A stretch of DNA of 64,000 nt from Desulfovibrio oxyclinae DSM 11498. GTDB lineage: Bacteria > Desulfobacterota > Desulfovibrionia > Desulfovibrionales > Desulfovibrionaceae. Each line of letters starts with the position of its first letter. The stretch's first letter is position 1. The translations under genes and the position numbers were made by a program. Below the pieces are notes generated by a model, which worked only from the letters and a program-made list of their open reading frames with translations, was not told the DNA's origin and made no database searches. Positions 61,154 through 64,000 of the stretch are shown piece after piece. Location: assembly GCF_000375485.1 (NCBI RefSeq), contig NZ_AQXE01000003.1:204065-268064 (forward strand), in the 5' to 3' direction.

Positions 61154-62725
61154 ATGCGACAGCGCAACCTGAAAACGCTGCGGGTTGCAGCCGCCCTCGT
61201 CTTTCTGGTCTCGACCTCGCTTCTTTTCCTGGATTTCAGGGAAGCAGGGGCCATAAAGCTTGCCGACGCCGTCCTGTACCTGCAATTCGTCCCGTCGCTA
61301 TTCAGTTTCCTTGAACAGGCGACGTTGGCGACAGGGGGCTTTCTCGCGGTACTGCTCGTCACAATCCTTTTCGGACGCATATACTGCTCCACGGTCTGCC
61401 CGTTCGGGACCCTGCAGGATGCAATCAGTCGTGCTGCCAGCCGGAAGCGTCGCAGATTCGCCTTCACCAAACCGCACAATGTTTTGCGGTATTCCGTGCT
61501 GGCCGTGACCCTGCTGGTGTTTCTCGGCGGAAGCGGGCTACTGGTCAATCTTCTGGATCCTTTCAGCAATCTCGGACGCATTCTATCCAACCTCGCCCGC
61601 CCCGCTCTCATCGCAGCCAACAATGCCGTGGCCCCCATTTTCGAAGCTTTCGGGTCTCACGCTCTGTACAGGGTCCAGTGGCCGGTCATCGCGCCGGTTT
61701 CCATCGGAGCAGCCATGGCGATGCTTTTGCTGGTGGCATGGCTCAGCCTCCGGCACGGGCGCCTATACTGCAACACGCTCTGCCCTGTCGGCACGTTGTT
61801 GGGGCTGATCTCAAATCTTTCACCGGTTCGCATCCGCTTTGACGCGGACACATGCCGAGAGTGCGGACGCTGTGAGCGCGTCTGCAAGGCAAGCTGTATT
61901 GATTTCAAGAGAAAGAAGGTAGACGTCAGCCGTTGCGTCGCCTGTTACAACTGCCTCAGCGCCTGTCCGGACAGCATCCTTCACCTGAGAACCACGCTCC
62001 CCAAAGGTCGGGCAGGCAAGGCGGATTCCGGCAGAAGGAAATTCATCATAACACTGGCGACCGGCGGGCTGGGACTTGCCGCCACCAACGCAAAAGCCGC
62101 CCTGCCGCCCGGCTTTGTCCCGAGCCGCCCCACGACAATCCCCGAGAACCGAACCAGCCCGGCCTCGCCGCCCGGTTCGGTATCAATAGACCACTTCACC
62201 GCCAAATGCACGGCGTGCCACCTTTGCGTTTCCGCCTGCCCATCGCGGGTACTGGTCCCTTCACTGTTCGACTACGGGCCGTCCGGCATCATGCAGCCTA
62301 AAATGGGCTTTGCCTCCGCCCATTGCAATTTCGACTGCACCGTCTGCTCACAAATCTGCCCCAGCGGCGCCATTCTGCCCCTGACGAAAAAGCAAAAGCA
62401 CCGCACTCAGATCGGCAAGGCGCACTTCATCAAGAAAAACTGCGTGGTATATACCGACAACACCAACTGCGGCGCCTGCTCCGAGCACTGCCCCACCAAA
62501 GCGGTACGCATGGTGCCTTATGAAAACACCAAGGGCCGCAAACTCGTCATTCCCGAAGTGAACCAGAAGATATGCGTCGGCTGCGGAGGCTGCGAACACG
62601 CCTGCCCCACCCGGCCCTACAGGGCCATTTACGTGGATGGAAACCCTGTACACAAACGCGCGGAAAAACCCGTCATCAAAAAGCTGGAACCAGCACCTCA
62701 CATGGAAGAAGATTTTCCCTTCTGA
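61154..62725 (+). CDS. NapH-like membrane protein fused to polyferredoxin
   Basis: A 523-residue protein. The first half has about five membrane helices and two CxxxCP loops (YCSTVCPFGTL near residue 79 and YCNTLCPVGTL near 205), as in NapH/NosR/RdxA proteins. Then come two 4Fe-4S sites starting CRECGRCERVC (about 232) and CVACYNCLSACP. A GRRKFIITLATGG segment near 292 follows, and a second set of ferredoxin motifs (CTACHLCVSACP, CTVCSQICP, CGACSEHCP, CVGCGGCEHACP). It probably passes electrons across or along the inner membrane. It is coupled to the DUF362 gene. Confidence 0.9.
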   Translation: MRQRNLKTLRVAAALVFLVSTSLLFLDFREAGAIKLADAVLYLQFVPSLFSFLEQATLATGGFLAVLLVTILFGRIYCSTVCPFGTLQDAISRAASRKRRRFAFTKPHNVLRYSVLAVTLLVFLGGSGLLVNLLDPFSNLGRILSNLARPALIAANNAVAPIFEAFGSHALYRVQWPVIAPVSIGAAMAMLLLVAWLSLRHGRLYCNTLCPVGTLLGLISNLSPVRIRFDADTCRECGRCERVCKASCIDFKRKKVDVSRCVACYNCLSACPDSILHLRTTLPKGRAGKADSGRRKFIITLATGGLGLAATNAKAALPPGFVPSRPTTIPENRTSPASPPGSVSIDHFTAKCTACHLCVSACPSRVLVPSLFDYGPSGIMQPKMGFASAHCNFDCTVCSQICPSGAILPLTKKQKHRTQIGKAHFIKKNCVVYTDNTNCGACSEHCPTKAVRMVPYENTKGRKLVIPEVNQKICVGCGGCEHACPTRPYRAIYVDGNPVHKRAEKPVIKKLEPAPHMEEDFPF

Positions 62726-62749
62726 TGCTTGAAGCACATGCTTTCGATG

Positions 62750-62770
62750 AATAGGGAAAAACCTATTTTC
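62750..62770 (+). terminator. Weak terminator after polyferredoxin gene
   Basis: A 6-bp stem (AATAGG / CCTATT) with a six-base loop is followed by a short T/C-rich stretch, 25 bases after the stop codon. Confidence 0.4.
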
Positions 62771-62988
62771 CTACTCCCTACTGAACCACAGGAATATTTT
62801 TAGGAAGAAAGAAAGGCACACTACCGCGCAGAAAAACGTAATTCCGTCTGTTCGGACACCACTTGCAGGGCAAGGGAACGAGTGAAAGCCCCCGCACAAG
62901 CTGGAAGGTGTGCCTGAAGAACTTCGTGTCATCTGAAGCGAAACTGAAGCTGTGACACGGCACCAGTATTGAGCACTAGGGGGTATCC

Positions 62989-63249
62989 GTGGCTTATTTC
63001 TCGTCAGGCAGTGAAGACTCGAAAGGGTATTAGAAGATCACTGTCGAAGTGAGGAACCTTGGCCCCTTTGCTGCTGAAGCCAGAATTCAAGTTGTCGGAG
63101 ACGTATGGGAAAGCACGGGGCATATGTTCCCTGGGCAGTCCAGGTCTTTTGAGTTCACGAAATTCGGAGAAATACCGTTGCCATGGAAAGTAATGATCAT
63201 GTATGACGGAGCCGAAAATTCGAATATTCAATATTTTATTCGAGGTTGA
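62989..63249 (+). pseudogene. Small gene remnant interrupted by TAG
   Basis: A frame starts at GTG (62989), with AGGGGG five bases before, reads 14 codons, meets TAG (63031-63033) and continues for 71 codons to a stop at 63247-63249. The downstream part looks like ordinary protein (VEVRNLGPFAAEARIQVVGD, then HMFPGQSRSFEFTKF), resembling a small beta-sandwich fragment. The next gene's start follows immediately. A simple nonsense mutation is the likeliest explanation; translation from the GTG at 63049 alone is an alternative. Confidence 0.4.
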
Positions 63250-63250
63250 A

Positions 63251-63712
63251 TTGAAGTTCGCAATTGCTATTCTGCTTGTCGCCTCACTCGTACCCACGAA
63301 CACTTGGGCGCAATCTGTACTGAAGCTTTCGTGTGGCGATATCACCAAAATCGAGGTGTGGCGTTTCCGAGGAAGGGCTTGGCGTTGTCCACCCAACGAT
63401 GGAGGCAGCAGAGATGGGTATCACTATCCAATCATAATCTACCTGACGAAGGAAGCTCAGAAGCGCGTGAAGCAGGTTTATGACTCAACCGAAGAAACTC
63501 CATTTATGGTTGATGATTGTAAATTCCTCATTCAGCATGTGCAAATAATGGCCAAGGAGATACTCATCGAGAGCGCTGATCCCACCAGGGACAACTTCCG
63601 TGGAGACGAAGGAATCATCATAACCAAGAAAACGAAAGAAGCAGCCTTTGAAGCTGCTCGGCAAATCTGCGCTGACAAGGTGGAGACTGCCGTGTTTACG
63701 GACGGCAGTTGA
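63251..63712 (+). CDS. Small exported protein of unknown function
   Basis: A 153-residue protein. A signal peptide (about residues 1-21, ending NTWA) leads a mature protein with three cysteines visible (LSCGD, WRCPP, DDCKF) and a fourth in RQICADK. I choose the TTG at 63251 because GAGG lies five bases upstream and the signal peptide starts there. I do not recognise the family. It follows the interrupted small gene directly and precedes the IS boundary by only a few bases. Base composition is more A/T-rich than the EPS genes, which is compatible with transfer. Confidence 0.6.
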   Translation: MKFAIAILLVASLVPTNTWAQSVLKLSCGDITKIEVWRFRGRAWRCPPNDGGSRDGYHYPIIIYLTKEAQKRVKQVYDSTEETPFMVDDCKFLIQHVQIMAKEILIESADPTRDNFRGDEGIIITKKTKEAAFEAARQICADKVETAVFTDGS

Positions 63713-63724
63713 GTTAAGACGAAG

Positions 63725-64000
63725 TGTAGCGGTCCAGGGTTTTCTGGACACAATTTTGTCCTTAATCACGCCGCGCACTCAGTGAGCACGATCTGCCTTT
63801 CGCGGACCTGGCTCGGCGTCTTGTAGCCGTGCCTGCCGATGATCCATTGCCGGTTGTAGGTTTCCTTGAATTTCAGCAGGGCCTTCCTCAACTCTTCGAC
63901 CGTGTTGAATCGCCTGACCCAAAGCAGATTTTCCTTGAGGATGCGAACGAATCGTTCCGCGATGCCATTGCCTTGGGGCTCACGGACGAATGACGGGGAG
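63725..64000. mobile_element. IS3-type insertion sequence, one end (continues beyond window)
   Basis: The transposase fragment at the right edge and the sequence TGTAGCGGTCCAGGG at 63725, just after the small exported gene, mark one end of an insertion sequence. A GGACA-CAATTT-TGTCC inverted repeat (63746-63761) lies between that end and the transposase stop. The exact boundary and target duplication cannot be set because the other end is outside the window. Confidence 0.65.
63766..64000 (-). CDS. Transposase, integrase-core C-terminal part (IS3 family), partial
   Basis: On the minus strand an open frame enters from the right edge and ends with TGA at 63766-63768, giving 78 residues. It contains the end of a DDE integrase core: SFVREPQGNGIAERFVRILK, with the Glu of the catalytic triad expected in GNGIAERF, then YNRQWIIGRHGYKTPSQVR. 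This pattern is typical of IS3/IS481-type transposases. The N-terminal portion lies outside the window. Confidence 0.85.
   Translation of the reverse strand, partial: SPSFVREPQGNGIAERFVRILKENLLWVRRFNTVEELRKALLKFKETYNRQWIIGRHGYKTPSQVRERQIVLTECAA

Noticed and set aside
63031..63033. TAG read as pyrrolysine in the small gene at 62989-63249
   Set aside because: No pylTSBCD genes or methylamine methyltransferase features are present in the window, and a nonsense mutation is far simpler.
1..64000. CRISPR arrays, rRNA and tRNA genes
   Set aside because: I looked for regularly spaced repeats and for recognisable RNA gene cores and saw none.

Overview
The window looks like chromosomal DNA from a Gram-negative bacterium with about 55-60% GC. 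The gene families (an XrtA/PEP-CTERM exopolysaccharide locus, a NapH/ferredoxin fusion beside DUF362, a YqhD-type alcohol dehydrogenase) suggest a deltaproteobacterial sulfate reducer such as a member of the Desulfovibrionaceae. That assignment is inference from gene content and has not been tested by a search. Most of the window (about 0.2-50 kb) is one large exosortase/PEP-CTERM exopolysaccharide (EPS) and biofilm locus. The right end (50.9-64 kb) is a mixed accessory region that ends in a partial insertion sequence.

Region 1 (243-19762, all minus strand) is the core EPS machine. It runs from a TPR lipoprotein (prsT) through an EpsB-type initiating sugar transferase, a Wza-like export protein, a chain-length determinant, a tyrosine autokinase, an ExeA-like ATPase and a beta-barrel outer membrane protein. 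After a 436-base gap come a stand-alone EpsI, the histidine kinase PrsK, the sigma-54 activator PrsR, a very large GlmS-like SIS protein and two glycosyltransferases. Region 2 (20153-25826, plus strand) holds a UDP-sugar 4-epimerase, a DevCAB-type ABC exporter, a CAAX-type membrane protease and the only PEP-CTERM substrate seen here. Region 3 (26112-33427) carries a PilZ protein, a FeeM-like N-acyl amino acid synthase and a ThiF-nitroreductase fusion in one operon. It also has a CBS-PAS-GGDEF diguanylate cyclase, a second PilZ protein and a second sigma-54 activator. Region 4 (33881-48369, minus strand) is a tight 11-gene operon: manC, five glycosyltransferases, a Wzy-like polymerase/ligase, a Wzx flippase, a DUF4091 protein and two acyltransferases. 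The exosortase (48457-49323) and a GT2 enzyme (49923-50816) complete the locus.

The regulation shows a coherent pattern. Sigma-54 type -24/-12 sequences precede prsT (19853-19869), the exosortase (49453-49469), the PEP-CTERM gene (24916-24932) and the PilZ-FeeM-ThiF operon (29689-29705), with weaker candidates before manC and the epimerase. An 18-bp inverted-repeat box (TCCK-N6-YCGGA) sits at exactly the same distance (about 95.5 bp) upstream of the -24 GG of both prsT and the exosortase. This makes it a good candidate for the PrsR binding site.

Region 5 (50937-64000) has a YjdM/PhnA-like zinc-ribbon protein, a methyltransferase and a metallo-beta-lactamase-fold lipoprotein. Next is a minus-strand cluster (54.4-59.1 kb) of cyclophilin-like, flavodoxin-like, CMD-like, two cupin, alpha/beta hydrolase and iron-type alcohol dehydrogenase genes, with a divergent AraC regulator as in the yqhC/yqhD arrangement. 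A DUF362/polyferredoxin pair, small genes that include a likely pseudogene, and the edge of an IS3-type transposase follow. No rRNA, tRNA or CRISPR array was recognised.
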